Below are positions 1 through 7,044 of a DNA stretch of 14,565 nt, one piece after another. The position numbers and the translations under genes are program-made. This DNA is from Hyphomicrobiales bacterium (GTDB lineage Bacteria; Pseudomonadota; Alphaproteobacteria; Rhizobiales; Beijerinckiaceae). Under the pieces are notes generated by a model. The model searched no databases. It worked only from the letters and a program-made list of their open reading frames with translations, and had not been told where the DNA came from. How positions within the stretch are numbered: the stretch's first letter is position 1; every line of letters starts with the position of its first letter. Where the stretch lies: contig JAATEW010000250.1 of the NCBI GenBank assembly GCA_015655535.1, positions 1-14,565 of the forward strand, given 5' to 3'.

Positions 1-45
1 GGCGGACCTGCCCGGGTCAAGGAGCAACGCCGCCCGCGAACCGCT

Positions 46-1281
46 TCAGGCGACCGGCGCCTTGTCCAGACCGAAGCCCTCGTGCAACGCGCGCACGGCG
101 AGCTCCGTATACTTCGCGGCGATGATGCAGCTGATCTTGATCTCGCTGGTGCTGATGGCCTGAATGTTGATGCCCTCGCTGGCGAGGATGCCGAACATCT
201 TGGCCGCCACGCCGGCGTGCGAGCGCATCCCCAGGCCGACGATCGACACCTTCACGATGTCCGGATCGTACTCTACCGGCTCGCTGCCATATTCCGCGGC
301 TGTCTTCTCGATCAGCTCCTTGGCGCGAGGCAGATCCGACTTGGCGACGGTGAACGTGACGTCGGTCGTGTCCTTGCCCCCACGAGAGGGGCTCTGGATG
401 ATCATATCGACCGAAACGTTGTGCTCGGCGAGCATGCCAAAAATCTTGGCTACCACGCCGGGCTTGTCCTTCATGCGCACGAGCTGGACCTTGGCTTCGC
501 CCTTGTCGTAAGCGACGCCTGCTACAGCCACCGACTCGAAACCTTCTTCGCCGACTACCATGGTACCTGTCCGATCGCTGAAGGAGGACCGCACGTGCAC
601 CGGAACTCCGTATTTCATCGCTACTTCGACGGAACGAATCTGAAGCACCTTGGCCCCCAACGAGGCGAGCTCGAGCATCTCTTCGTAGCTGATGCGATCG
701 ATCTTGCGCGCCGAGGGGCAGATGTTCGGATCGGTCGTGTAGACGCCGTCGACATCCGTATAAATATCGCAGCGCTCGGCCTTGATGGCCGCGGCAATCG
801 CCACGGCGCTCGTATCGGACCCGCCACGCCCTAGAGTCGAGATGCGGCCGGTTTCCTTGTGCAGCCCCTGGAAGCCCGCGATGACAGCGACCTCCTTGCG
901 TTCTTCAAAGCCTTTGAAGATCGCCGACCCGTCTATATCGGCGATACGGGCCGACCCATGCGCGTCGGAGGTCAGGATCGGCACCTGCCAGCCCTGCCAG
1001 GAGCGCGCCGGAATGCCCATATCCTGCAGCACGATCGCCAAAAGCCCGGCGGTAATCTGCTCGCCCGCCGCGACCACCGCATCATATTCGCGCGGATCGT
1101 AGAAGCGCGAGGCGATCCGGCACCAATCCACCAGTTCGTTGGTCTTGCCGGACATGGCGGAGACGACGACGGCTATGTCATAGCCCGCTTCCACCTCGCG
1201 CTGCACATGCCTCGCCAAATTGCGAATGCGGTCCACGTCGGCGACCGAGGTGCCGCCAAATTTCATCACGAGACGGGCCAT
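46..1281 (-). CDS. lysC: Aspartate kinase (aspartokinase)
   Basis: Phosphorylates L-aspartate with ATP, the first step to lysine (diaminopimelate), threonine and methionine; cytoplasmic. The 411-residue length is normal for the monofunctional alpha/beta type. An N-terminal amino-acid kinase domain (about 1-235) carries KFGGTS at 7-12, GRGGSDTSA at 151-159 and YTDVDGVYTTDP at 174-185. Two C-terminal ACT domains follow (about 265-330 and 344-405), which in this family bind lysine/threonine for feedback inhibition. In many members an internal start also yields a separate regulatory beta subunit; I did not find a decisive internal ribosome site. The ATG at 1281 is the natural start because KFGGTS follows at once, although only a weak GGA lies upstream. 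It diverges from ubiG. No frameshift is seen. Identification is secure. Confidence 0.97.
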   Translation of the reverse strand: MARLVMKFGGTSVADVDRIRNLARHVQREVEAGYDIAVVVSAMSGKTNELVDWCRIASRFYDPREYDAVVAAGEQITAGLLAIVLQDMGIPARSWQGWQVPILTSDAHGSARIADIDGSAIFKGFEERKEVAVIAGFQGLHKETGRISTLGRGGSDTSAVAIAAAIKAERCDIYTDVDGVYTTDPNICPSARKIDRISYEEMLELASLGAKVLQIRSVEVAMKYGVPVHVRSSFSDRTGTMVVGEEGFESVAVAGVAYDKGEAKVQLVRMKDKPGVVAKIFGMLAEHNVSVDMIIQSPSRGGKDTTDVTFTVAKSDLPRAKELIEKTAAEYGSEPVEYDPDIVKVSIVGLGMRSHAGVAAKMFGILASEGINIQAISTSEIKISCIIAAKYTELAVRALHEGFGLDKAPVA

Positions 1282-1344
1282 TGGGTCCGGATAGGTCTTT
1301 CAGGGTTGAGGAGAAGGCGTTGGCGCCTCGCGCCGCGCTGCAAG

Positions 1345-1381
1345 GGCGGCTATACATGACGAGCGGCGAAAGTGAAGTCAA
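1345..1381 (-). promoter_or_regulatory. Candidate sigma70 promoter for lysC
   Basis: On the minus strand a TTGACT -35 (1376-1381) and an ATGTAT -10 (1352-1357) are separated by 18 bases. This would give a leader of about 65 bases before the lysC ATG. It lies in the 136-base divergent lysC/ubiG spacer. The call rests on motif reading only. Confidence 0.35.
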
Positions 1382-1417
1382 TCTTGGCTGTGTGCCGCAA
1401 TGTAGGAACTTAAAAAT

Positions 1418-2209
1418 ATGGTTGAATCGGGCCGGAGCCCCAAAAGTGCGTTTTCCCGGGCGGGGTCCGTCGACGAGGCCGAAGTTTCGAACTTCGACCG
1501 GCTTGGCGCCGACTGGTGGCGGCCGGACGGGCCGATGCGGGCCCTGCATAAGTTCAACCCCACCCGCGTCGCCTGGTTGAAGGATGTGCTTGTGGGGGAG
1601 CTGCTCCCCGACGGGGGGGCCGATCCGGACAAGCCGCTCGTCGGTCTCAAGCTCCTCGATATAGGCTGCGGCGGCGGCGTTCTATCGGAAGCTCTGGCCG
1701 AACTCGGGGCCGATGTGACCGCGATCGACCCAGCGCCGCGCAATATCGAGATCGCCAAGGCGCATGCCGAGAAATCCGGGCTTTCGATCGATTATCGCTG
1801 CGTGAGCGTCGAGGCGCTTGCCGCCGAGGAGACAAAATTCGACGCGGTGCTTGCCATGGAAGTCATCGAACATGTGCGCGATCTGCGCGGCTTCATGAAA
1901 GCCGCGGCAAGTCTGGCCCGGCCGGGCGGGATTTTATTCGCTGCCACATTGAACCGGACGTTGAAGAGCTATGCGCTCGCGATCGTCGGCGCCGAATATA
2001 TTCTGCGCTGGGTCGCGCGCGGCACGCATGATTGGCAGAAATTCGTGACGCCCGCCGAACTGACGGCGGTGTTGAAGCGAAGCGGCCTCGATGTCTTCGA
2101 CAAGACCGGCGTGGTCTATGATCTCTTTTCCGACCGCTGGAAGGTGAGCGCGGATATGGAGGTCAATTACATGTTGGCCGCGCGGCGGAACGTGGTAGTG
2201 GCGGGGTGA
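1418..2209 (+). CDS. ubiG: Ubiquinone biosynthesis O-methyltransferase UbiG
   Basis: SAM-dependent enzyme that makes both O-methylations of the ubiquinone ring (2-polyprenyl-6-hydroxyphenol and 3-demethylubiquinone); it acts at the inner membrane face. The 263 residues are slightly longer than usual because of an N-terminal extension of about 18 residues. Family marks: EVSNFDRLGADWW (22-34), LHKFNPTR (43-50), SAM motif I LLDIGCGGG (79-87), MEVIEHV (147-153), and the UbiG-type insertion NRTLKSYALAIVGAEY (179-194), followed by RGTHDWQKFVTP, which in this family is linked to membrane contact. The ATG at 1418 has AGGA at 1404-1407, ten bases away, so translation may be modest. The GTG at codon 2 of the mature motif region is not needed. 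It diverges from lysC and is followed by a palindromic repeat that may end transcription. Confidence 0.96.
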   Translation: MVESGRSPKSAFSRAGSVDEAEVSNFDRLGADWWRPDGPMRALHKFNPTRVAWLKDVLVGELLPDGGADPDKPLVGLKLLDIGCGGGVLSEALAELGADVTAIDPAPRNIEIAKAHAEKSGLSIDYRCVSVEALAAEETKFDAVLAMEVIEHVRDLRGFMKAAASLARPGGILFAATLNRTLKSYALAIVGAEYILRWVARGTHDWQKFVTPAELTAVLKRSGLDVFDKTGVVYDLFSDRWKVSADMEVNYMLAARRNVVVAG

Positions 2210-2223
2210 AGGGTCACATGGAT

Positions 2224-2350
2224 GAATTAAAAACCAAGCGTAGGCTTGTCATTGCGAGCGCAGCGAAGCAATCCAGAGCAGTCGCTCGGACTATGGCATG
2301 GATTGCTTCGTCGCTTCGTTCCTCGCAATGACGGACCTGACTTTTAATTC
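2224..2350. repeat. Palindromic intergenic repeat element
   Basis: The left arm, 2248-2275 (starting GTCATTGCGAG), and the right arm, 2299-2332 (ending CTCGCAATGAC), are imperfect inverted copies. Both outer 11 bases and the inner block GAAGCAATCCA match, with a few inserted bases in the right arm. A further 9-bp pair, GAATTAAAA (2224-2232) and TTTTAATTC (2342-2350), flanks the unit, and its right half overlaps the stop codon of the DUF1178 gene. The ATTGCGAG...GAAGCAATCC motif belongs, as far as I recall, to a short palindromic repeat seen between genes of many bacteria. It sits between convergent genes and may act as a bidirectional terminator. It encodes no protein. Confidence 0.8.
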
Positions 2351-2844
2351 AGCTCTTCGGGCGCCGCCGGCACAGGCATGATTCCGATGCCGTCTTCGAT
2401 CAGCGCTTGCGCTTCTTCGAGCGTGGCCTCGCCGCGAATGGGATGCTCAGGCGCTTCGCCCTCGTGCATCTTGCGGACTTCTTCCGGAAAGCTTTTGCCG
2501 ACATCGATCGTGTTGGCGAGAATCTTTTCGCGCATGGCGCCGATCATCGCGCGGATCGCTTGGCTCTGCGCGTCGAGCAGGGCCGGCGGCACTTGCGGCG
2601 CTTGTTTTGGCATCGGCGGGATCACTTCGCCTTCGACGACGTTGGTGTCTCCAGCCCGGCCCTCGATCATATGTCCGCGATGGCTTGCGATGGCAGGCGC
2701 CATGATGGCTTTCGTCACCTTGCCGGAGCCGCAGACGGGGCAGGGCACGAAGCCGCGTTCGGCCTGCTGGTCGTAGGCCGCGCCATTGGCAAACCAGCTT
2801 TCGAAGACGTGGCCGCTGTCACAAATGAGTGAGAATTTGATCAT
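2344..2844 (-). CDS. DUF1178 family protein (small zinc-ribbon-like)
   Basis: A 166-residue cytoplasmic protein of the DUF1178 family, whose function is unknown. The family start MIKFSLICDSGHVFESWF (1-18) is intact. A putative metal site is formed by C9, H12 and the CPVC pair C35/C38, followed by KAIMAPAI (45-52). The middle has a proline-rich linker (76-88), then a helical part with the conserved stretch VGKSFPEEVRKMHEGEAPEHPIRGEAT split over 115-141. The ATG at 2844 is chosen because it gives the family N-terminus and overlaps the grxC stop as ATGA, a sign of translational coupling; an in-frame extension to 3069 only reads antiparallel grxC sequence. It is the last gene of the comF-grxC group. 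The family assignment is firm; the role is not known. Confidence 0.92.
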   Translation of the reverse strand: MIKFSLICDSGHVFESWFANGAAYDQQAERGFVPCPVCGSGKVTKAIMAPAIASHRGHMIEGRAGDTNVVEGEVIPPMPKQAPQVPPALLDAQSQAIRAMIGAMREKILANTIDVGKSFPEEVRKMHEGEAPEHPIRGEATLEEAQALIEDGIGIMPVPAAPEELN

Positions 2845-3119
2845 CGCGCCGCGAGATCGGCCAAAACCAGATCGAGCTTGCCGCCCCAGTGAAGCTCCTG
2901 AAGATCGTCGCAGCCGCCGATATGCGTCTCGTTGAAGAAGATCTGCGGCACGGTGGTGCGGCCATTGGCGCGCTCGGTCATCTTCTGGCGGGCCTCCGGA
3001 TCGCCGTCGACGGAAATCTCGTTGAAGGCGAGATTCTTCTTCTTCAGAAGATCCTTGGCGGCGCGGCAATAGGGACAGGTGCTGGTCGTATAGATCGTGA
3101 TTTCGACTGGAGCGGACAT
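2841..3119 (-). CDS. grxC: Glutaredoxin 3 (dithiol, CPYC)
   Basis: A small glutathione-dependent thiol-disulfide oxidoreductase that reduces protein disulfides and glutathione mixed disulfides in the cytoplasm. Its 92 residues are close to the usual 83-90 for bacterial Grx3. The active site CPYC is at 15-18, the TVP loop with the cis-proline at 56-58 (P58), and the glutathione-binding GG..D at 68-71. The residues KDLLKKKNLAFNEI match the helix and strand after the active site. The start at 3119 has GAGGGA about eight bases upstream. The stop overlaps the DUF1178 ATG by four bases. comF lies 77 bases upstream on the same strand, so the three are probably co-transcribed. Confidence 0.96.
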   Translation of the reverse strand: MSAPVEITIYTTSTCPYCRAAKDLLKKKNLAFNEISVDGDPEARQKMTERANGRTTVPQIFFNETHIGGCDDLQELHWGGKLDLVLADLAAR

Positions 3120-3196
3120 CTCGTTTCCCTCAGGACCTCGCCCTGGCGCAGCCGCGGGCCGGTCTCCAACTCATATTCGCCCGTTTATATGGGTAT

Positions 3197-4003
3197 TTAC
3201 GCGCCTGTCACAACCCGGGCGAAGACGAGCGCATCGACACGGGCGGCGCCCGCCCGCAAAAGCACCCGCGCCGCCGCGTTGAGCGTCGCGCCGGAGGTGA
3301 GCACATCGTCGATCAGCACAAGGGCGCGGCCCTCGATTCTGATCTTTTCCGCCTCCGGCACCGCGAAGGCGCCGTGCATGTTTTCGGCGCGCTGAATCTT
3401 TGTCAGGCCGACCTGCGAGGGCGTCGCCTTGGTCCGCTCAAGGACGAAAGGATCGTTCGGCACTTTGGCTGCCTTGGAAATCACTTCGGCGAGCGCATTG
3501 GCCTGGTTGAAGCGCCGCCAGAAGAGCCGGCCGCGATGCAGCGGGATCGGCACGAGGAGGTCGGCTTCGGCCAGAAGCTCGCGTCCAGCCCGTGCCATCT
3601 GCCGGCCGAGCGGCAAAGCCAATTCGAGCCGGTCGCCATATTTCAGCCTATGGATCAGATGGCGCACCGGCCCATCCTCGAAGCGCGCGACCGCGCGGGC
3701 CCGCGCATAGACGGGCGGATGCGCGATGGCCTCCGGCGACAGCAGGCCCTCGGCGCCGAGATCGGCGGCATAGGGCGTCCCCAGCCGATCGCAAAAGGGC
3801 CGCTCGATGAAGCGCACCTGGCCCCAGCAGATAGGGCAGAGCGCGCCATGCGCCTCGATCGCCGCACGGCAGGAGATGCAGCCCGGCGGAAAGACGATAT
3901 CGAGGGCCTTGCGGCTCAGATGCCGCGCCGCCGCGCCAAGCTGCATCGCGGCGCGTGCCGCCGGATTGGGTTTAGGGTTTTCGATCAGATTATCGCCGAG
4001 CAT
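3197..4003 (-). CDS. comF: ComF family phosphoribosyltransferase-like protein
   Basis: ComF/GntX family protein: an N-terminal zinc-finger-like part and a C-terminal type I phosphoribosyltransferase fold. In competent bacteria ComF takes part in DNA uptake; in most alphaproteobacteria its role is unproven. With the start at 4003 it has 268 residues. Cysteines 42, 45, 56 and 59 form the CxxC...CPIC pair, C71 follows, then YxxxARAVARFEDGPVRHLIHRLKYGD (about 99-123), FWRRFNQANALA (161-172), and the PRPP-binding loop VLIDDVLTSGAT (229-240). An in-frame ATG at 4099 would add 32 residues and run into the divergent neighbour's start, so I prefer 4003, which leaves an 88-base divergent promoter region. 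A third choice is the ATG at 3946. Confidence 0.93.
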   Translation of the reverse strand: MLGDNLIENPKPNPAARAAMQLGAAARHLSRKALDIVFPPGCISCRAAIEAHGALCPICWGQVRFIERPFCDRLGTPYAADLGAEGLLSPEAIAHPPVYARARAVARFEDGPVRHLIHRLKYGDRLELALPLGRQMARAGRELLAEADLLVPIPLHRGRLFWRRFNQANALAEVISKAAKVPNDPFVLERTKATPSQVGLTKIQRAENMHGAFAVPEAEKIRIEGRALVLIDDVLTSGATLNAAARVLLRAGAARVDALVFARVVTGA

Positions 4004-4039
4004 CGGCAAGCCTAACCGCGAATAAATTGTCTGCAAAGC

Positions 4040-4069
4040 GCTTGCCCCGCGGGCAGGCTCTTTTATAGC
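4040..4069 (+). promoter_or_regulatory. Candidate promoter with GC-rich dyad before the NDUFAF5-like gene
   Basis: TTGCCC (4042-4047) and TATAGC (4064-4069) are spaced by 16 bases. A near-perfect dyad, GCTTGCCC-CGC-GGGCAGGC (4040-4058, one mismatch), covers the -35 and spacer and could be an operator. The site lies in the comF divergent gap. Motif reading only. Confidence 0.3.
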
Positions 4070-4091
4070 TGATCTCCTGAAGCGGGAAACG

Positions 4092-5024
4092 ATGGCCATT
4101 TATATGAATGGAAAGCCAAAGATAGGCGAGTCCGTGTCCCAAGCGCCGATCCGCATCTTCGACCGTAGCTTGCAGCGCCGCAGGCTGGCGCGGGCGCTTG
4201 CCAAAAGCCCAGCGAATTTTCTCTTGAATCGGGCCGCCGAGGACCTGGTCGAACGGCTGAGCACGGTCAACCGCAGCTTTGCGACCGTCCTCGATCTCGG
4301 TACGCCCGGCCCAGAACTGGCGCAAAGGCTGGCTTTGATCCCGAACGCGCAAGTTGTTCGTCTCGCGCCTTTACCTGAAACGCTGGCGCCCGCGCCGACC
4401 CTCAATCTCGTCGGCGATGAAGAGGCGCTGCCCTTCGCGCCAGGCCGCTTCGATCTCGTCGTTTCCGCGCTGGCGCTTCAATCGGTCAATGATCTGCCGG
4501 GCAGCCTCGTGCAAATCCGGCATGTGCTGAAGCCTGACGGGCTTCTGCTCGCCTGCCTCGCAGGCGGCCGGACCCTGCATGAATTGCGCACCGCTTTCGC
4601 CGTTGCGGAAAACGATGTTTCGGGCGGCATCAGCCCGCGCGTCGCGCCCTTCGTCGATGTGCGCGACATGGGCGGGCTTTTGCAGCGCGCCGGCTTCGCG
4701 CTGCCGGTGGCCGATATCGAACCTCTGACCGCGCGCTACGATACGATGTTCGATCTGATGGCGGATCTCCGCGCCATGGGCGCGACGAATACCCTGGTTG
4801 AGCGCGCGTGCCGGCCCTTGCGGCCCGCGATCCTGATCCGTGCGGCGGACATCTATGCCGAGCGTTTCAGCGACCCCGACGGACGCGTGCGGGCGACCTT
4901 CGAACTTTTGTTCATCTCCGGCTGGGCGCCGCATGAGAGCCAGCAAAAGCCTCTTGCGCCTGGCTCGGCGAAGATCAGTCTCGCCGAGGCCTTGGGCACG
5001 AGAGAGACGAAATTGAAACCTTAA
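4092..5024 (+). CDS. NDUFAF5-like (BioC-related) methyltransferase-fold protein
   Basis: A class I SAM-methyltransferase fold of 310 residues, close to the alphaproteobacterial homologues of human NDUFAF5, a complex I assembly factor that hydroxylates an arginine of NDUFS7. Visible marks: IFDRSLQRRRLARAL (22-36), the strand VLDLG (66-70), FDLVVSALALQSVNDLPGSL (120-139), LKPDGLLLACLAGGRTLHELR (146-166), FVDVRDMGGLLQRAGF (187-202), LMADLRAMGATN (222-233) and the C-terminal SGWAPHESQQKP (276-287). Motif I is degenerate: after D68-L-G70 it reads TPGP instead of the glycine-rich loop. The start may be the ATG at 4092 or the in-frame GTG at 4134, which gives VSQAPIRIFD and has AGGCGAG just upstream. 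It diverges from comF and ends with a 4-base overlap into a convergent gene. The family is clear; activity in this bacterium is inferred. Confidence 0.88.
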   Translation: MAIYMNGKPKIGESVSQAPIRIFDRSLQRRRLARALAKSPANFLLNRAAEDLVERLSTVNRSFATVLDLGTPGPELAQRLALIPNAQVVRLAPLPETLAPAPTLNLVGDEEALPFAPGRFDLVVSALALQSVNDLPGSLVQIRHVLKPDGLLLACLAGGRTLHELRTAFAVAENDVSGGISPRVAPFVDVRDMGGLLQRAGFALPVADIEPLTARYDTMFDLMADLRAMGATNTLVERACRPLRPAILIRAADIYAERFSDPDGRVRATFELLFISGWAPHESQQKPLAPGSAKISLAEALGTRETKLKP

Positions 5025-5500
5025 GTCAGGGAGTCACGTTCGAGCGGCGGCGGCGCGGGCGAAGACGAAACCTCATCATAACGGTTGGGACCATTATCGC
5101 CTTTCTTCAGTCCGACCGAAATAATGAGAGCGAGAAGCAAGGCCAATATCACCCATCCAACCCAAGGTTGGATAAGGTCGAGCCCACGCGCATTTTTAGC
5201 TGGAGGCCATAAAATAAGACTGACGATTGGCAGAACGATCGAGATGCAGAAAACCCCGATCCAACCCCAGTAAGGCGCAAGGCCGAAATCCTTCATGCGT
5301 TTGCCGATTAGAATTGCAATGAATAAAATCAAGACGTCGGTCTTGAGCAGGAAATCCCAATCCGGCCTGAAGACCACGACGACGGCCGCTACGATCCGAA
5401 CGGCCAGAATCAAGCCGACCAACTGCCAATATAATTTCTGGCCTAGCCGGCCCTTGAAGGAAAACGGGCTATTCGATGCGGTCAAAGGAATTCTCCTCAT
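5021..5500 (-). CDS. DUF805 family inner membrane protein
   Basis: A small polytopic membrane protein of the DUF805 (YhaH-like) family, function unknown. The family frame is visible: FSFKGRLGQKLYW (13-25) near the N-terminus, IGKRMKDFGLAPYWGW (65-80) in place of the usual RRLHD.G..GWW, and GDNGPNRY (134-141) at the end. Four hydrophobic segments lie at about 25-44, 52-66, 76-98 and 112-130, and the tail is proline/serine-rich. The ATG at 5500 has no ribosome site before it, whereas the codons right after it contain AGGAG seven bases before an in-frame TTG at 5485 (codon 6); that TTG may be the true start, giving 154 residues. It overlaps the convergent NDUFAF5-like gene by four bases. Confidence 0.82.
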   Translation of the reverse strand: MRRIPLTASNSPFSFKGRLGQKLYWQLVGLILAVRIVAAVVVVFRPDWDFLLKTDVLILFIAILIGKRMKDFGLAPYWGWIGVFCISIVLPIVSLILWPPAKNARGLDLIQPWVGWVILALLLALIISVGLKKGDNGPNRYDEVSSSPAPPPLERDSLT

Positions 5501-5741
5501 TAAACTGACTCAAATACGTTTGGCGGCGCAGAACGGTGTTGTTCCCCCTGCCACAATATTCGGTTCTTTTTAAGCTTGCTCCGAGTATCGTGGCGGTGGG
5601 AAAACCTGTCCAGTGTGGGATTGGAAAATCTTGCAAATTTATGATGACGTGATTGCAGGGCTCGCACTGCTGGCTAGGATATGACATGTCCATCTTCCGG
5701 CTTTGAAAGCCTGGAACTATGCGCCGGCCGTTTGGAGAAAT
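5501..5741. other. Divergent intergenic region, DUF805 / cysteine-rich gene
   Basis: About 240 bases separate the minus-strand DUF805 start from the plus-strand small secreted protein. The stretch is more AT-rich than the flanking genes. I found no convincing gene, RNA or strong promoter hexamer pair in it. Confidence 0.4.
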
Positions 5742-5981
5742 ATGATGAGGATCGTCTTGGTGAGCGTGATGACCGTGGCTTCGCTGCTTATCGGGTCTTC
5801 TCAACTCCTGGCCCAAAGCCCGCCGCATAGCGAGGGACAATGCGGCGGCACAATGCGGGGGTATGACGGCCGCGAATATCCATGCGGGCCGATTCGCAAA
5901 CCCGCTTGCGACACGAACAATGCACGCTGTGTTTGCCTCGAACGCGTGGAGTGCGGCGGCAGAAGCAACGAGCCTTATTAA
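5742..5981 (+). CDS. Small secreted cysteine-rich protein, unknown
   Basis: I do not recognise this 79-residue protein. It starts with a clear signal peptide: MMR, then a hydrophobic stretch IVLVSVMTVASLLIGSS, then LLAQS with a likely cleavage after A25 or Q26. The mature part of about 54 residues has six cysteines (Q-C-GG, PCG, ACD, RCVC, ECGG), many glycines and charged residues, which suggests a periplasmic or secreted, disulfide-bonded peptide. GGAG at 5734-5737 stands four bases before the ATG at 5742 and seven before the ATG at 5745, so the second Met may be used. An upstream in-frame TTG at 5703 would spoil the signal peptide. It stands alone, with a palindromic repeat pair downstream. 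Coding is supported by the signal peptide and ribosome site, not by homology. Confidence 0.6.
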   Translation: MMRIVLVSVMTVASLLIGSSQLLAQSPPHSEGQCGGTMRGYDGREYPCGPIRKPACDTNNARCVCLERVECGGRSNEPY

Positions 5982-6001
5982 GGCGTCTGGCAGTTCATTC
6001 C

Positions 6002-6054
6002 AAACCCTCATCCTGATGAGCGAGCGCAGCTCGCGTCTCGAATGACGAGGGTTT
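6002..6054 (+). repeat. Palindromic repeat copy 1
   Basis: A hairpin closed by AAACCCTC (6002-6009) and GAGGGTTT (6047-6054), with an inner stem GCGAGC-GCA-GCTCGC (6020-6034). It is the same element as the copy at 6076-6130 in the opposite orientation: both read CCCTCA.CCTGA.GAGCG...GCGTCTCGAA..CGAGGG. It follows the stop of the small secreted gene. Confidence 0.8.
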
Positions 6055-6075
6055 AGAAGAAAGTAAGTTGATGCC

Positions 6076-6130
6076 GATCCCTCGCCCTTCGAGACGCGCG
6101 CCTATGGCGCGCTCCTCAGGGTGAGGGATC
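6076..6130 (-). repeat. Palindromic repeat copy 2, inverted
   Basis: The outer arms GATCCCTCGCCCT (6076-6088) and AGGGTGAGGGATC (6118-6130) pair with one G/T mismatch. The inner stem is GCGCGCC-TAT-GGCGCGC (6096-6112). Read on the minus strand it aligns along its length with copy 1. Such short elements are common between genes of Rhizobiales; here the pair also sits between convergent genes and could stop transcription both ways. Confidence 0.8.
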
Positions 6131-6167
6131 AAGTTATCGACCGGCCCGCGAAGCGCGCCTAACGGCC

Positions 6168-6185
6168 GTTCGCAATGGTGCGAAC
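6168..6185 (-). terminator. Possible 3' hairpin of the SIMPL gene
   Basis: GTTCGCA (6168-6174), loop ATGG, TGCGAAC (6179-6185): a 7-bp perfect stem two bases past the stop of the SIMPL gene. There is no T-run after it on the minus strand, so it is not a classic intrinsic terminator; it may protect the 3' end. Confidence 0.3.
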
Positions 6186-6187
6186 CT

Positions 6188-6937
6188 TCACTGCACCAAT
6201 TCCCACGTCACCGTGACCGAGGTTTCCAAAGTCTCTATGCCCGCCTCGATCGGGATCGCAGCGGATGCCGCTTCGGGCGCGGGCATGGCGGCTGCCATGG
6301 CGAGTTTCGCACGCGGCGCGGCTGGATAGGGCGTTCCTTCGCCGGGCGGCACGATCTCGATCACACGCCCGAGCCTCAAACCGAGCGCATCGACATAGCT
6401 TTGGGCGCGGGACAAGGCATCTTTCGTTGCTTCTGCCTGCAATGCGCGGAGCCTCGTTTCGGGATGCTCGACCTCGAATGTGATCCCGCCGAAATTATTC
6501 GCGCCTTTTTCGATCAATTGGCGGGCCAGTGCGCCTGCTTTGTCGATCGCATGCACGCGGACTTCGAGCGCATTGCGGGCCGAATAAGCGCGCAAAGTGT
6601 GCTTCACCAAATGACCGCTGGCGTCGCGGCTCTCGTCATAGACGGGCGAGAGCGTGACGGAGACCGTGCGGATGTCTTTCGCATCGATCCCTTGCGCCTT
6701 GACCTCGCCGACGACGGCCTGAGTGGCTGCTGCATTATCGGCCGCGGCAGCCGATGCCGCCGGGCGCTCCGTCACGACCGCGAAAGAGATGATGGCGAGG
6801 TCCGGCACCACATCGGCATGGGCCGAGCCTGTCGTTGTGATATGCGGAAGCTGGTCTTTGAGAGGGACGTCCTGCGCATGGGCGTTTGCAGCAAAACTCA
6901 AGAAAACACACGAGAGTGAAATGCGAAGCAGGGACAT
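6188..6937 (-). CDS. Periplasmic SIMPL (DUF541, YggE-like) domain protein
   Basis: A SIMPL/DUF541 protein of 249 residues, the size of E. coli YggE (about 246). Residues 1-21 form a signal peptide ending ANAHA before QD, an AxA cleavage site, so it is periplasmic. The domain start ITTTGSAHADVVPDLAIISFAVVTE (34-58) and the region around SARNALEVRVHAIDKAGALARQLIEKGANNFGGITFEVEHPE are typical, as is the alanine-rich helix KDALSRAQSYVDALGLRLGRVIEI. YggE has been linked to lower oxidative stress, and BP26 of Brucella is a homologue; a precise biochemical role is not known. The start at 6937 has AAAAGG eight bases upstream. Hairpin repeats lie on both sides, and it seems to be a single-gene unit. 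Confidence 0.92.
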   Translation of the reverse strand: MSLLRISLSCVFLSFAANAHAQDVPLKDQLPHITTTGSAHADVVPDLAIISFAVVTERPAASAAAADNAAATQAVVGEVKAQGIDAKDIRTVSVTLSPVYDESRDASGHLVKHTLRAYSARNALEVRVHAIDKAGALARQLIEKGANNFGGITFEVEHPETRLRALQAEATKDALSRAQSYVDALGLRLGRVIEIVPPGEGTPYPAAPRAKLAMAAAMPAPEAASAAIPIEAGIETLETSVTVTWELVQ

Positions 6938-7044
6938 TGTCGTGACCTTTTTAAAAAACGTTCGGAGATAACAGCAAAGCTTTCATGAGTTCATGATGAC
7001 GATTTCTGGGCGCTACGGTGTCATGGACCTAAAAGCAAAATCAT

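Noticed and set aside
82..834. Plus-strand reading frame of 250 codons
   Set aside because: It is antisense to lysC and is a third-position G+C artefact.
2248..2332. Possible CRISPR or tRNA-like structure
   Set aside because: Only one pair of inverted arms is present, with no regular direct repeats and no cloverleaf; no CRISPR array or tRNA was found anywhere in the window.
3374..4015. Plus-strand reading frame of 213 codons
   Set aside because: It is antisense to comF, which has the zinc-finger and phosphoribosyltransferase motifs.
5469..6011. Minus-strand reading frame of 180 codons over the small secreted gene
   Set aside because: It overlaps the DUF805 start and the repeat region and has no ribosome site or recognisable motif; the opposite strand has a signal peptide and a good ribosome site.
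6983..6996. TCATGAGTTCATGA dyad upstream of the SIMPL gene
   Set aside because: It is short, built from the self-palindrome TCATGA, and has no promoter near it that I could read; too weak to call an operator.
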